Shown here piece by piece: positions 17,299 to 26,211 of a DNA stretch of 64,000 bases. The notes beneath the pieces were generated by a model, which saw nothing but the letters and a program-made list of their open reading frames with translations, was not told where the DNA came from and did not search any database. Both the position numbers and the translations under genes were made by a program. Within the stretch, counting starts at the first letter, position 1. The number at the start of each line of letters is the position of its first letter. The stretch comes from an uncultured Collinsella sp. (lineage in GTDB: Bacteria > Actinomycetota > Coriobacteriia > Coriobacteriales > Coriobacteriaceae): the NCBI GenBank assembly GCA_900544135.1, contig UQTU01000010.1, positions 1 to 64,000 on the forward strand, written 5' to 3'.

Positions 17299-17349
17299 TG
17301 TTATTTCGGGACCGTGTTTTCGGTTCAATTCTCGGCCTCTCAATCAAAG

Positions 17350-17567
17350 ATCTCGATCTGTAACATCTAGACCCGATTTGGGCGGCTAGGTGTTACAGAT
17401 CGAGATATACCGGTGGGTTGGGTCGTGTTTGTCTAAATCTGTAACACGAGGGACGGATTTTGCCGAGTTGTTGTTATAGATTGAGATTTTCTAGCAGGCG
17501 GGTTTGGTTTGTCTCGATCTGTAACAGTAAGACCCGGTTTTGCCGCGTAACTGTTACAGATTGAGAT
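17350..17567. repeat. Tandem array of three dyad repeats (R6)
   Basis: Three inverted-repeat units of about 57 bp at 17350-17406, 17432-17487 and 17512-17567, spaced 80-82 bp apart. Arms read ATCTCGATCTGTAACA and its complement; unit 1 is perfect. The centres share a CCCGNTTTTGCCG-like core and the spacers (GGCGGGTTTGGTTTG-type) are also related. They lie between the tRNA terminator and the OYE-type reductase. The rest of the 448-bp gap shows only that gene's ribosome site. Confidence 0.8.
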
Positions 17568-17708
17568 AAACCGGCGGGCCGCCCTGCCCCATCCACCTGC
17601 CGCTACCTGCTGTCCGCCGATTTCCGTTGCGCTGTTGTATTCCCATGCCATATCCTCTAGACAACTACGCGGCATCATCGCCGTCGCGCCTACAAGAGAG
17701 GAATGTCC

Positions 17709-19739
17709 ATGACCGCACCTGCATCCAAGCTGCTTCAGCCCATTACGGTTGGCCCCCTTGAGCTCAAAAACCGCATTATGTTCCCGCCGTTGACCACCGG
17801 CTACGAGGAGCGTGACGGTTCCATTGGCGAGCGCAGCCTGGCTTTTTACGAGCGCCTGGCCCGTGGCGGCGTGAGCTACATCGTCATCGGCGACGTCGCT
17901 CCCGTCATGACCGCGAGCCCCACGCCCAAGCTGGCAACCGACGCCCAGATCCCCACGTTTAAGGCGCTGGCCGATGCCGTCCACAAGCACGGCGCCAAGA
18001 TCGCGCTGCAGCTGTTCCACCCCGAGTACGATGTGCCCGGTGTCGGCCGCATGGTCATGGGATCCATGGCCGCCGCTAAGGCCGCGCAGGAGGCCAAGGC
18101 CGCCGGCGACGAGGAGACCTTTGCCGCCAAGATGGCCGAGTCCAACGAGATCCGCAACCAGGCCTACGCCAAGCTGCATCACGACATGCAGCACTTTGTG
18201 AACGAGGCGAGCGTAGAGCAGCTCACCCAGATCAAGGAGGCCATCGCCGCCTCGGCCGCTCGCGCGCAGCAGGCCGGCATCGACGCCATCGAGGTCCACG
18301 GCGACCGCTTGGTGGGTTCGCTGTGCTCGGCCATCCTCAACCAACGCACCGACGAGTACGGTGGTTCGTTCGAGAACCGCGTTCGCTACGCGCTGGAGGT
18401 CGTCGCTGCCATTAAGGAGGTCGCGCCGCAGCTGATGGTGGAGTACAAGCTCCCCGTGATCATGGAGAACCCCGACGGCACGCCGCGCGGCAAGGGCGGC
18501 CTGCAGCCCGACGAGGCCTGCGAGTTTGCCAAGCTGCTCGAGGGCGCGGGCATCGATATGATCCAGGTCGCACAGGCCAACCACACCGGCAACATGGGCG
18601 ACACCATTCCGCCCATGGGCGCCATGCCCTACAACTGGACGCTGCCCGTGGCCGAGCGCGTCAAGGCCCTGGTCTCCGTGCCGGTGGCAACCGTCGGCCG
18701 CGTTGTCTCGGTCGAGGCCGGCGAGAAGATTCTGGAAGACGGCGCCGCCGACATCATCGCCTATGGCCGCTCGCTCATGTGCGACCCCGACATTGCGCTG
18801 AAGGCCGCTACGGGCGAGCCCATCCGCGAGTGCCTCAACTGCAACAAGGGCTGCGTCGACGCGATTCAAAACCGCAAGTACATCTCGTGCGTGCTCAATG
18901 CCGAGAACGGCGACGAGGCGACCATCGCCATCAAGCCGGGCGAGGGCGACAAGAAGATCGCCGTGGTGGGCGGCGGTATTGCCGGCCTGGAGGCCGCACG
19001 CGTGGCGGCCAAGCGCGGCTACGACGTGACCATCTACGAGGCGAGCGATCACTTGGGCGGCCAGATTGTGCTGGCGGCTGCGCCTCCGCGCAAGGACGAG
19101 ATCATGCGCTCGGTCGAGTACTACGAGAAGATTCTGCCTGGCCTGGGCGTGAAGGTTGAGCTCAGCCATGCCGCTACCGCTGAGGACCTCAACGCCGCCG
19201 ACGCCGCGATTGTGGCCGTGGGCGCGCACGACGTGGTCATCCCCGTTCCGGGCGCCGACTCGGACAAGGTCGTCTCGAGCTGGGACGTGCTGGCCGGCAA
19301 GGTGGAGCTCAGCGGCCGCGTCGCCGTCATTGGCGGTGGCCTGGTGGGCACCGAGACTGCCGAGTATCTGCTGCAGCACGGCTGCGAGGTGGCGATCGTG
19401 GAGATGCTCGACAAGATTGCCGCGGGCGAGTCCGAGACCATCCTGCCGCTGATTATGAGCGACTTTGCCGAGCACAACGTGGAGCAGTACGTGAAGACCC
19501 GCCTGACCGCCATTACTGACGAGGGCGTGGAGGCCGTCCGCACCGCCGAGGACGGCGCCGAGGAGCCGGTGAAGATCGCCTGCGATTACGTGGTGATGGC
19601 CGTGGGCTCCAAGGCCAACGCGTTTGACCTGGACGGCGTGACGGTGCCCGTGACCTGCGTGGGCGACTGCTCGGGCGAGCGCACCGCCGACATCGCGAGC
19701 GCCATTCGCACGGCGTATCACGCGGCCAACGAGCTGTAG
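17709..19739 (+). CDS. OYE-family FMN/FAD/FeS reductase
   Basis: Old-yellow-enzyme type oxidoreductase of the 2,4-dienoyl-CoA / enoate reductase class, 676 residues. An N-terminal FMN barrel (about 1-350) is followed by a [4Fe-4S] site with spacing C-x2-C-x3-C-x11-C (ECLNCNKGC...ISCVLN). Then come an FAD motif VVGGGIAGLEAARVA and a second dinucleotide motif VIGGGLVGTETAEYL. Such enzymes reduce activated C=C bonds with NAD(P)H; the substrate cannot be told from sequence, and bile-acid, dienoyl-CoA and xenobiotic reductases all share this layout. A helical Ala/Glu-rich insert lies around 120-175. The start at 17709 fits AGAGAGG seven bases upstream; 17703 is too close. A terminator follows. Confidence 0.85.
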   Translation: MTAPASKLLQPITVGPLELKNRIMFPPLTTGYEERDGSIGERSLAFYERLARGGVSYIVIGDVAPVMTASPTPKLATDAQIPTFKALADAVHKHGAKIALQLFHPEYDVPGVGRMVMGSMAAAKAAQEAKAAGDEETFAAKMAESNEIRNQAYAKLHHDMQHFVNEASVEQLTQIKEAIAASAARAQQAGIDAIEVHGDRLVGSLCSAILNQRTDEYGGSFENRVRYALEVVAAIKEVAPQLMVEYKLPVIMENPDGTPRGKGGLQPDEACEFAKLLEGAGIDMIQVAQANHTGNMGDTIPPMGAMPYNWTLPVAERVKALVSVPVATVGRVVSVEAGEKILEDGAADIIAYGRSLMCDPDIALKAATGEPIRECLNCNKGCVDAIQNRKYISCVLNAENGDEATIAIKPGEGDKKIAVVGGGIAGLEAARVAAKRGYDVTIYEASDHLGGQIVLAAAPPRKDEIMRSVEYYEKILPGLGVKVELSHAATAEDLNAADAAIVAVGAHDVVIPVPGADSDKVVSSWDVLAGKVELSGRVAVIGGGLVGTETAEYLLQHGCEVAIVEMLDKIAAGESETILPLIMSDFAEHNVEQYVKTRLTAITDEGVEAVRTAEDGAEEPVKIACDYVVMAVGSKANAFDLDGVTVPVTCVGDCSGERTADIASAIRTAYHAANEL

Positions 19740-19814
19740 TTGAACATCGCGGCCAGGCGGGGCGGTAGCACGGATCCGTCTCGCCCGGCTGTGTCCCGTC
19801 GGGTGTCAACCGGT

Positions 19815-19850
19815 GCGGGGCCTGCAAACGCAGCAGGTCCCGCCCTTTTT
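19815..19850 (+). terminator. Terminator of the OYE-type gene
   Basis: GCGGGGCCTGC pairs with GCAGGTCCCGC (one G-T pair), followed by CCTTTTTGTTTTG. About 75 bp after the stop codon. Confidence 0.8.
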
Positions 19851-19879
19851 GTTTTGCTCCTGTGGATGGCAATGCGCGG

Positions 19880-20179
19880 TAATCATGAGGAGTGAGGACG
19901 TCTACTGCCTTGCAGATCACTCAAAATTATTGGGGGAGGGGTTAATAACTATATCCTCTATACCAAAGGACATAAAGAGACGCCAATTTTGTTGACAAGC
20001 GAATGACGATTAGCTGCGAGTCAGCTACCAGCGTAAATAATCGATAAAGAAATGTCGTAATTTGGTGCCAAATGCCCAGATAACGCCGCGTCTATTTTAA
20101 TTAACTGCTTTGAGCAAACAGTAAAATGCTACTATCTAACTTGCACGTAAGAAAGCAGATTAACGGTTAAGGCTAAGAA
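19880..20179. promoter_or_regulatory. AT-rich gap with two short dyads
   Basis: This stretch is clearly more AT-rich than its surroundings. It holds two dyads, TAGCTG-5-CAGCTA at 20011-20027 and ATTTGG-TG-CCAAAT at 20060-20073, both upstream of the HTH gene. They may be operators. No coding gene is supportable here. Confidence 0.35.
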
Positions 20180-20584
20180 GTGGCAGGTATGTCGGAAGCA
20201 ACTAGGACTCGCACGCATGCGCCTGAGGTTAGGCAGCGCGCCGTCGAGATCCTCCAAGAGGGGGTCGGTCATCGCGCCCTCGCCGCGGAGCTTGGCATTC
20301 CCCAGGCCACGGCTCGTCAGTGGGCCCGCGCGTATGCCGTGGGCGGTGCCGACGCCGTTCTCAACGCCGGTTCGCATCATCACACCTATTCGTACGACGT
20401 AAAGCTCGCTGTGGTTAAGGACCGTCTGGAAAGTGGCTTGACGGTTCGCGAGGCCATGATCAAGCACAAGATTCCCAGCGAGTCTTCGGTCAAGGCTTGG
20501 TGCCGTCAGTACCGCGAGAGCGGTGAGGCCGCACTGGTCGATAAGCCGCGCGGTCGCAAGCCGCGCGTTAAAAAGGCGGAATAG
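20180..20584 (+). CDS. Lone transposase OrfA-like double-HTH protein
   Basis: A 134-residue basic protein with two predicted helix-turn-helix units. The first is around 15-55 (VRQRAVEILQEGVGHRALA then IPQATARQWARAY) and the second around 70-115 (GLTVREAMIKHKI, SSVKAWCRQYRESG), ending in a Lys/Arg tail. This is the layout of IS3/IS150-type OrfA DNA-binding subunits. No OrfB integrase with a DDE motif follows; the next gene is echAB. It is either a remnant of an insertion sequence or a domesticated DNA-binding protein. The GTG at 20180 has AAGG at a workable distance; the ATG at 20189 is the alternative. The AT-rich upstream region sets it apart. Confidence 0.65.
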   Translation: MAGMSEATRTRTHAPEVRQRAVEILQEGVGHRALAAELGIPQATARQWARAYAVGGADAVLNAGSHHHTYSYDVKLAVVKDRLESGLTVREAMIKHKIPSESSVKAWCRQYRESGEAALVDKPRGRKPRVKKAE

Positions 20585-20596
20585 CAAACGGGATGG

Positions 20597-20619
20597 TGCG
20601 CCCACAGGGGCGCATTTTT
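20597..20619 (+). terminator. Terminator of the HTH gene
   Basis: TGCGCCC pairs with GGGCGCA around ACAG, followed by TTTTTC. About 13 bp after the stop. Beyond it, to 20869, there are only short palindromes (ACTGCGCGCAGT, CTCAATTGAG) before the ech operon. Confidence 0.75.
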
Positions 20620-20869
20620 CTTGCCGCGCCAACTTTTTGGACCGGCGCGAGCCTGTCGGGACATTCTCCAAAGTGGCCAATAAACTGCGCGCAGTGGCCC
20701 GCGTGCCTGTCGCTGCGATAGGGGAGCGTCGCCCCACTGCTCCAAAGCGGACGTGCCCTTACCCCGTACGCCTAAAACTCCCCAGTTGACCGAAAACCCG
20801 CCGCCGCTACTCCTCAATTGAGCTATAACGTTAAACAATTGCAGCGTTTTTGCATGGGGGAGTGATGGT

Positions 20870-23752
20870 ATGACGCTACTGTATTTCCTTACCCTGTTTC
20901 CGCTGGTACCGGCGCTGGGCATGCTGCTCGCGCACGGTGACCGCGCCCGCGATGCGGTGGGGCTCATAGGTTCCGGCATCATTATGGTGGTGACAGTTGT
21001 AGTCGCCGTCATGTTTTTTGGCGCGGGCCCGCAGAGCTTTGAGGTTGCCTCCGACACCTCGCATGTGCTCTCGATCATCAGCTCCGCCATCGATGTCATT
21101 CTGTGCGCCGTCATCCTGTACAACGCGTACAAATATAGGAACGTGCTCACCACGGTGCTCGGCATAGTCCAGCTGGTGGGCTCGCTCGCCTTTGCAGCCA
21201 TGACGCTGCCCGCGGCCGAAGCCGTCACGGCGACGCCGCTCTACCTGGATTACATGAGCGTGATCATGGTCCTCGCCGTCGGCATTGTCGGCAGCCTAAT
21301 CTGCGTGTATGCCCTGGGCTACATGAAGGACTTCCAGGCCCACGACGAGCACGAGGCCGCGCTGCGCGGGCAGACCGCGCCCGACCGTCGCCCGCAGTTC
21401 CTGGCGCTTATGTTCCTGTTCCTCTCGGCCATGTTCGTCATCGTGACGAGCGACAACCTTGAGTGGTTGTTCTGCGGCTGGGAAATCACCACCGTGTGCT
21501 CGTTCCTTATGATTGGCTATACGCGCACGCCCGAGGCCATCAAGAACGCCTTCACCCAGATCATCCTCAACATGCTGGGCGGTATCGCGTTTTTGGCCGG
21601 CCTCATGTACCTGCACGTTAACGGTATGCCGCTGACCATCTCGGGTGTGATCGAGCTTTCCGGCGCCGGAACCGCGCAATCCGCGCTGCTGGTGATGCCG
21701 GTCATCCTGTTGTCGCTCGCCGCACTCACCAAGGCCGCACAGATGCCGTTCCACACTTGGCTGCTGGGTGCCATGGTTGCCCCCACGCCCACGAGCGCCC
21801 TGCTGCACTCGTCAACCATGGTCAAAGCCGGCGTGTTTCTGATGGTCAAGCTCAGCCCGCTCTATGCCATCTATCCCGTGACTGGCTTTATGGTCACGAG
21901 CGTGGGCGCTATCACGTTTTTGCTCGCCGCCCTCATGGCCATCTCGCAGAGCAACGCCAAACGCGTGCTCGCGTACTCCACCATTTCCAACTTGGGCCTC
22001 ATCAGTGCCTGTTTGGGTGTCGGCGCGCCCGAGGCCGTATGGGCGGCCATCTTCCTGATCCTGTTCCACACGGTGGCAAAGTCGCTGCTGTTCCTGTGCG
22101 TGGGCACGGCCGAGCATCATATCGGCAGCCGCAATATCGAGGACATGGACGGTATGTTCAGCCGCATGCCGCACCTGACGCGCCTGATGATGCTGGGCAT
22201 CATGGGCATGTTTGTGGCGCCGTTTGGCATGCTCGTGTCCAAGTGGGGCGCCCTGGTGGCGTTCGCGCAGACCGGCAACGTGCTCATGATCATGGTGCTT
22301 GCCTTTGGCTCGGCCGCGACGTTTTACTTCTGGGGCAAGTGGCTCGCCAAGCTTTCGGGCGTCGACCCCACGGTCCAAAACGTTGAGGTCAATGTCCATA
22401 AGACCGAATGGATGGCGCTCAACACCATCGCCGCGCTGCTGATTCTGTGCTGCGTGGCCTTCCCGATTATCTCGAGCGGTTTGGTGTCGCCTTACTTGGC
22501 CATGGTGTTTGGCCGCGTGCCGTACGTTATTGGCAAGGACGCCATGTATCTGATGGTGGTTATCGTGGCGTTTATCGCCGTGGTGCTGCTGACGTCATTC
22601 CGCGTGAGCAACAAACCGCACGTAAACGTATATCTTTCGGGTGTGGGAACCGACAATTACCGCCATTTCCGCGGCTCGATGGGACATGAGGTGAAGGCCG
22701 AAAAGCGCAATTGGTACTCGGAGGACGCCCTTGGCGAGAAGCGTATTGGCCCCGTGGGTAGCGTCGTGTGCTGCAGCATTATCTTGTTTGCGCTGCTGTG
22801 TTGCGCGTGGATTGGGCCCGAGCGACTTGCCATGAGTGCACCCTCGGTGCTGCGCGGTAAGTATTTTGAAGGTTCGGGTGTCGTGGGCATCTTTATTGGC
22901 ACCGTGGCGTTTGCCCTGCTGGCGCCGCTTGTGGGCGGCCTGATCGACGGCGTTGACCGTAAGCTTTCGGCTCGCATGCAGGGCCGTGTGGGCCCGCGCC
23001 TGCTGCAACCGTTCTACGACGTTGCCAAGCTGCTGCGCAAGGCCCCTGCCAGCGTAAACACCATGGACGATACCTACATGGCGTGCGCGCTCATCTTTAC
23101 CGTCGTGGGCGGCGGCATCTTTGTGTCGGGCTCCAACACGCTGCTGTGCGCTTTTATGGTGACGCTCGCCGCGATCTTTGTGGTGCTGGCGTCCGCCTCG
23201 ACGCAAAGCCCGTTTGCCCAGGTCGGTGCCGACCGCGAGCTGCTGCAGGTCATGAGTTACGAGCCCGCCGTTCTGCTGATGAGCGTGGGCCTGTACCTTG
23301 CCACCGACAGCTTCGATTCCATCGCCGTGACGGGGCAGTCGGCCCCCATCATCGTGTACAGCGCGCCCATTTTCCTCGCGCTGCTCGCGGTACTTACCAT
23401 CAAGCTGCGCAAGTCGCCGTTCGATCTTTCGTACTCGCATCACGCGCATCAGGAGATCGTTCAGGGCGTCGCCACCGAGATGAGCGGCGGCACGCTGGCC
23501 AAGATGACCCTTATGCACTGGTGCGAGACCGTGCTGTTTTTGATGTGGGTGGGCATGTTCTTTGTTTGGGGCAACCCGGTGAGCTGGGTGGTAGCCCTGG
23601 TCGTGATGGCCGCGACGTACTTTGTCGAGGTGCTTATCGACAACACCTTCGCACGCAGTACCTGGCGCAGCTGCTTTAAGCTCGGATGGGGCGTGGCGCT
23701 GGTGTTTGGCCTGCTCAACCTTATGCCCATCCTCGTCGACGTGTTTATTTAG
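20870..23752 (+). CDS. echAB: Ech hydrogenase membrane subunits EchA-EchB fused
   Basis: A 960-residue polytopic membrane protein. Residues about 1-620 are a NuoL/HyfB/EchA-type antiporter-like module, with the conserved Lys/His-rich helices around FHTWLLGAMVAPTPTSALLH. Residues about 665-960 are a NuoH/HycD/EchB-type subunit with DRKLSARMQGRVGPRLLQPF and the acidic loop that contacts the hydrogenase arm. In Ech complexes these are separate proteins that couple ferredoxin oxidation/H2 formation to ion pumping. I see no stop or frameshift between them, so the fusion looks real. The ATG has GGGGGAG seven bases upstream. It leads a tightly spaced five-gene operon. Confidence 0.85.
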   Translation: MTLLYFLTLFPLVPALGMLLAHGDRARDAVGLIGSGIIMVVTVVVAVMFFGAGPQSFEVASDTSHVLSIISSAIDVILCAVILYNAYKYRNVLTTVLGIVQLVGSLAFAAMTLPAAEAVTATPLYLDYMSVIMVLAVGIVGSLICVYALGYMKDFQAHDEHEAALRGQTAPDRRPQFLALMFLFLSAMFVIVTSDNLEWLFCGWEITTVCSFLMIGYTRTPEAIKNAFTQIILNMLGGIAFLAGLMYLHVNGMPLTISGVIELSGAGTAQSALLVMPVILLSLAALTKAAQMPFHTWLLGAMVAPTPTSALLHSSTMVKAGVFLMVKLSPLYAIYPVTGFMVTSVGAITFLLAALMAISQSNAKRVLAYSTISNLGLISACLGVGAPEAVWAAIFLILFHTVAKSLLFLCVGTAEHHIGSRNIEDMDGMFSRMPHLTRLMMLGIMGMFVAPFGMLVSKWGALVAFAQTGNVLMIMVLAFGSAATFYFWGKWLAKLSGVDPTVQNVEVNVHKTEWMALNTIAALLILCCVAFPIISSGLVSPYLAMVFGRVPYVIGKDAMYLMVVIVAFIAVVLLTSFRVSNKPHVNVYLSGVGTDNYRHFRGSMGHEVKAEKRNWYSEDALGEKRIGPVGSVVCCSIILFALLCCAWIGPERLAMSAPSVLRGKYFEGSGVVGIFIGTVAFALLAPLVGGLIDGVDRKLSARMQGRVGPRLLQPFYDVAKLLRKAPASVNTMDDTYMACALIFTVVGGGIFVSGSNTLLCAFMVTLAAIFVVLASASTQSPFAQVGADRELLQVMSYEPAVLLMSVGLYLATDSFDSIAVTGQSAPIIVYSAPIFLALLAVLTIKLRKSPFDLSYSHHAHQEIVQGVATEMSGGTLAKMTLMHWCETVLFLMWVGMFFVWGNPVSWVVALVVMAATYFVEVLIDNTFARSTWRSCFKLGWGVALVFGLLNLMPILVDVFI

Positions 23753-23764
23753 GAGGCGGCATCC

Positions 23765-24394
23765 ATGGATCATAAAATGTCGCGCTCGCCGTGGGTTATT
23801 CATTACGACGGCTCGAGCTGCAACGGATGCGATATCGAGGTGCTGGCCTCGCTCACGCCGCTGTTCGATGCGGAGCGCTTTGGCGTGGTCAACACCGGCA
23901 ACCCCAAGCATGCGGATATCTTTTTGGTGACGGGGTCGGTCAATGCCCAGAACCTGCCCGTCGTGCGCCAGATCTACAACCAGATGCTCGAGCCCAAGTG
24001 TGTGGTGGCCTGCGGCATCTGCGCGTGTTCGGGCGGCGTATTCCGCGATGCCTACAACGTGATCGGAGGCGTGGACCGCGCGATTCCCGTGGACGTATAC
24101 GCGCCCGGGTGCGCCATTCGTCCCGAGACGGTGATTGATGCCATCGTGGAGGCGTGCGGCATCCTGGATCAGAAGGAGGCCGTGATGCGTGCTGGCGGTG
24201 ACCCGCTTACCGTGGGCGGCGCCGCGACCTGGGACGGTGGCGTTGAGCTGGGCGAGGACGGGTTTGTGGCTGCGGGGGCCGGGACTGATGGTGCCGGTGA
24301 CGGCGTCGAGGCCAACGTGTCCACCAGGTCCGCCGCACCCGCCGCTGGCGACGCGCCCGCTGAGACGCCCGTCGCTGCAAAGGAGGCCGAGTAA
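23765..24394 (+). CDS. echC: Ech hydrogenase small subunit (NuoB-like)
   Basis: Electron-transfer subunit that carries the [4Fe-4S] cluster nearest the NiFe site. The 209-residue protein has Cys19-x2-Cys22 in SSCNGCDIE, Cys in ACGICACSGG (about 83-88) and Cys116 in PGCAIRP, matching NuoB/HycG/EchC. After about residue 140 there is a non-conserved acidic, Ala/Gly-rich tail absent from typical EchC. The stop codon overlaps the echD start by one base. Confidence 0.88.
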   Translation: MDHKMSRSPWVIHYDGSSCNGCDIEVLASLTPLFDAERFGVVNTGNPKHADIFLVTGSVNAQNLPVVRQIYNQMLEPKCVVACGICACSGGVFRDAYNVIGGVDRAIPVDVYAPGCAIRPETVIDAIVEACGILDQKEAVMRAGGDPLTVGGAATWDGGVELGEDGFVAAGAGTDGAGDGVEANVSTRSAAPAAGDAPAETPVAAKEAE

Positions 24395-25110
24395 TGCAAA
24401 AGGCTATCTATACCACCGTCGGGATCGATGAGCTCCTGTCGCATGTCCAGGCGCTCAAGGGCGTCGGCGCGCGCTTTGTGCAAATGCACGCCGAGCGCTG
24501 TGTGGACGACGGCACGTATCGCCTGGTCTATACGTTTATCAACGTCCGCGCTGCGCAAGAGCAGATCGCTCGGGATGGCAGCCATGCGATCGAGAACCTG
24601 GTGGTCGAGGGCATCGACCAGTACCAGGAGATTCCGTCCATCAGCTCGTATTATCCGGCGGTATTCCCGTTTGAGAACGAGGCGCACGACCTGTTTGGGC
24701 TTGCCATCACCGACATGCAGATCGACTTTAAGGGCTTTTTCTACCAGGTCTCGACTGCCGAGCCCATGAGCGTTATCACACCCGAGGTGAAGGCCGCGCG
24801 CGAGAAAGCCATGAAGGTCCGTGCCGCCGCAGAGGCCAAGGCGCGCAAGGCTGCGGCCGAGAAGGCCGCTGCCGCTGCTGCTGCGGGGGAGGGCGCCGCG
24901 GGTGCCGGCGATGCTGCGAACGCTGTTGCCGCCCAGCCCGCTGCGGCTACCGGCTCCGATGCTCAGCATGACGATGCTGCTGCCAAGGCCGCGCTCAAGG
25001 CTGCCGAGATGGAGGCAAAGCTCGCCGCCATGGATCCCGAGAAAGCGGCCAAGGTCCGCGCGGCGCTTGCCGCCAAGGCCGCCCGCGACAAGCAGAAAAA
25101 GGAGGCGTAA
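24394..25110 (+). CDS. echD: Ech subunit EchD (NuoC-like) with Ala/Lys-rich tail
   Basis: Residues 1-125 match the NuoC/HycE-N/EchD fold (NEAHDLFGLAITDM is the conserved 30-kDa-subunit motif), a structural partner of the large subunit. The remaining roughly 110 residues are an Ala/Lys/Glu-rich, probably helical extension that NuoC-like proteins normally lack. It is reached without a frameshift. It overlaps echC by one base and is followed by echE after five bases. Confidence 0.82.
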   Translation: MQKAIYTTVGIDELLSHVQALKGVGARFVQMHAERCVDDGTYRLVYTFINVRAAQEQIARDGSHAIENLVVEGIDQYQEIPSISSYYPAVFPFENEAHDLFGLAITDMQIDFKGFFYQVSTAEPMSVITPEVKAAREKAMKVRAAAEAKARKAAAEKAAAAAAAGEGAAGAGDAANAVAAQPAAATGSDAQHDDAAAKAALKAAEMEAKLAAMDPEKAAKVRAALAAKAARDKQKKEA

Positions 25111-25115
25111 GGTCC

Positions 25116-26204
25116 ATGGCACATCGCTCCGTTATTCCGTTTGGCCCGCAACACCCGGTGCTGCCCGAGCCGCTTCATCTGGACCTGGTGATCGAGGACG
25201 ACCGCGTCATCGAGGCAATTCCGCAGATCGGCTTTGTGCACCGCGGACTCGAGAAGCTCACCGAAAAGCGCGACATGCACCAGTTTGGCTACATCGCCGA
25301 GCGCATCTGCGGCATCTGCGCCGTGGGCCACAGCTATGGCTATGCCAGCGCCTGCGAGCGCATGCTCGACATCGAGGTGCCCGGCCGCGCGCAGTATATC
25401 CGCACCATTTTGCACGAGCTTTCGCGCATCCACTCGCATCTGCTGTGGCTGGGCCTGCTCGCCGATGCCTTTGGCTTCGAGGCGCTGTTCTATCGTTCGT
25501 GGACGCTGCGCGAGCAGATTCTCAAGATCTTCGAGAGCACGTGCGGTGGTCGCGTGATTCTGTCGATCAACGAGATCGGCGGCCTTAAGCACGACATTGA
25601 GGACTCCGAGCTGGCGGGTATTGTCCAGACGCTCGATGCCATGCGTCCCGACTACGAGGCCCTGGTGCATACGTTTTTGGACGACAATAGCTGCGGCGAG
25701 CGCCTGCATGGCGTGGGCGTGATCAGCAAGAAGGACGCGCTGAATCTGTCGATGGTCGGCCCGTTCGGTCGCGCCTCGGGCGTGGATTACGACGTGCGCA
25801 TGTTTGGCGACGGTGCCTATGCAGGCCTGGCAGCATTTGAGCCCATCGTTGCTACCGACGGCGACTGCTATGCCCGCTGCCAGGTGCGTTGTGCCGAGGT
25901 CACGCAGGCCATGGACATCATCAAGGAGCTTGTGGGCAAGATCCCGCACGACGGTATCGGCGGGCGCACCAAGCTCACGCCGGCCGACGGCGCGCGCGGC
26001 GAGGTTGTGATTGAGCAGCCGCGCGGCGAGGCGTACTACTATGTGCGCGGTAACGGCACCAAGAATCTGGACCGTTTTCGCGTGCGAACGCCGACGTCGC
26101 AAAACCTGGCGGGCCTGACACATGCGCTGCAGGGCGTGCTCCTTGCCAACGTTCCTATGATTATCCTGACCATCGACCCCTGCATTAGCTGCACGGAAAG
26201 GTAG
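25116..26204 (+). CDS. echE: Ech [NiFe] hydrogenase large subunit
   Basis: Catalytic subunit of a group 4 membrane-bound [NiFe] hydrogenase, related to NuoD. Both NiFe-binding motifs are intact: RICGIC with Cys65/Cys68, and DPCISC near the C-terminus with Cys356/Cys359. That makes it a true hydrogenase rather than a complex I remnant. The protein ends CTER right after the second motif, so there is no C-terminal extension needing a protease, as in Ech-type enzymes. 362 residues is typical. No hyp maturation genes are in the window. Confidence 0.92.
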   Translation: MAHRSVIPFGPQHPVLPEPLHLDLVIEDDRVIEAIPQIGFVHRGLEKLTEKRDMHQFGYIAERICGICAVGHSYGYASACERMLDIEVPGRAQYIRTILHELSRIHSHLLWLGLLADAFGFEALFYRSWTLREQILKIFESTCGGRVILSINEIGGLKHDIEDSELAGIVQTLDAMRPDYEALVHTFLDDNSCGERLHGVGVISKKDALNLSMVGPFGRASGVDYDVRMFGDGAYAGLAAFEPIVATDGDCYARCQVRCAEVTQAMDIIKELVGKIPHDGIGGRTKLTPADGARGEVVIEQPRGEAYYYVRGNGTKNLDRFRVRTPTSQNLAGLTHALQGVLLANVPMIILTIDPCISCTER

Positions 26205-26211
26205 GCGCGGC

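Noticed and set aside
17350..17567. Possible CRISPR array
   Set aside because: Only three units, each unit is itself an inverted repeat of about 57 bp, the spacers resemble each other, and no cas gene is near.
17184..17567. tRNA-fMet as an integration site for a mobile island
   Set aside because: No integrase gene and no repeat of the tRNA 3' end are seen downstream.
17433..19721. A 762-codon minus-strand open frame opposite the OYE-type gene
   Set aside because: It is His/Gly/Val-rich with no recognisable motif, and it is the reverse frame of a clearly conserved enzyme.
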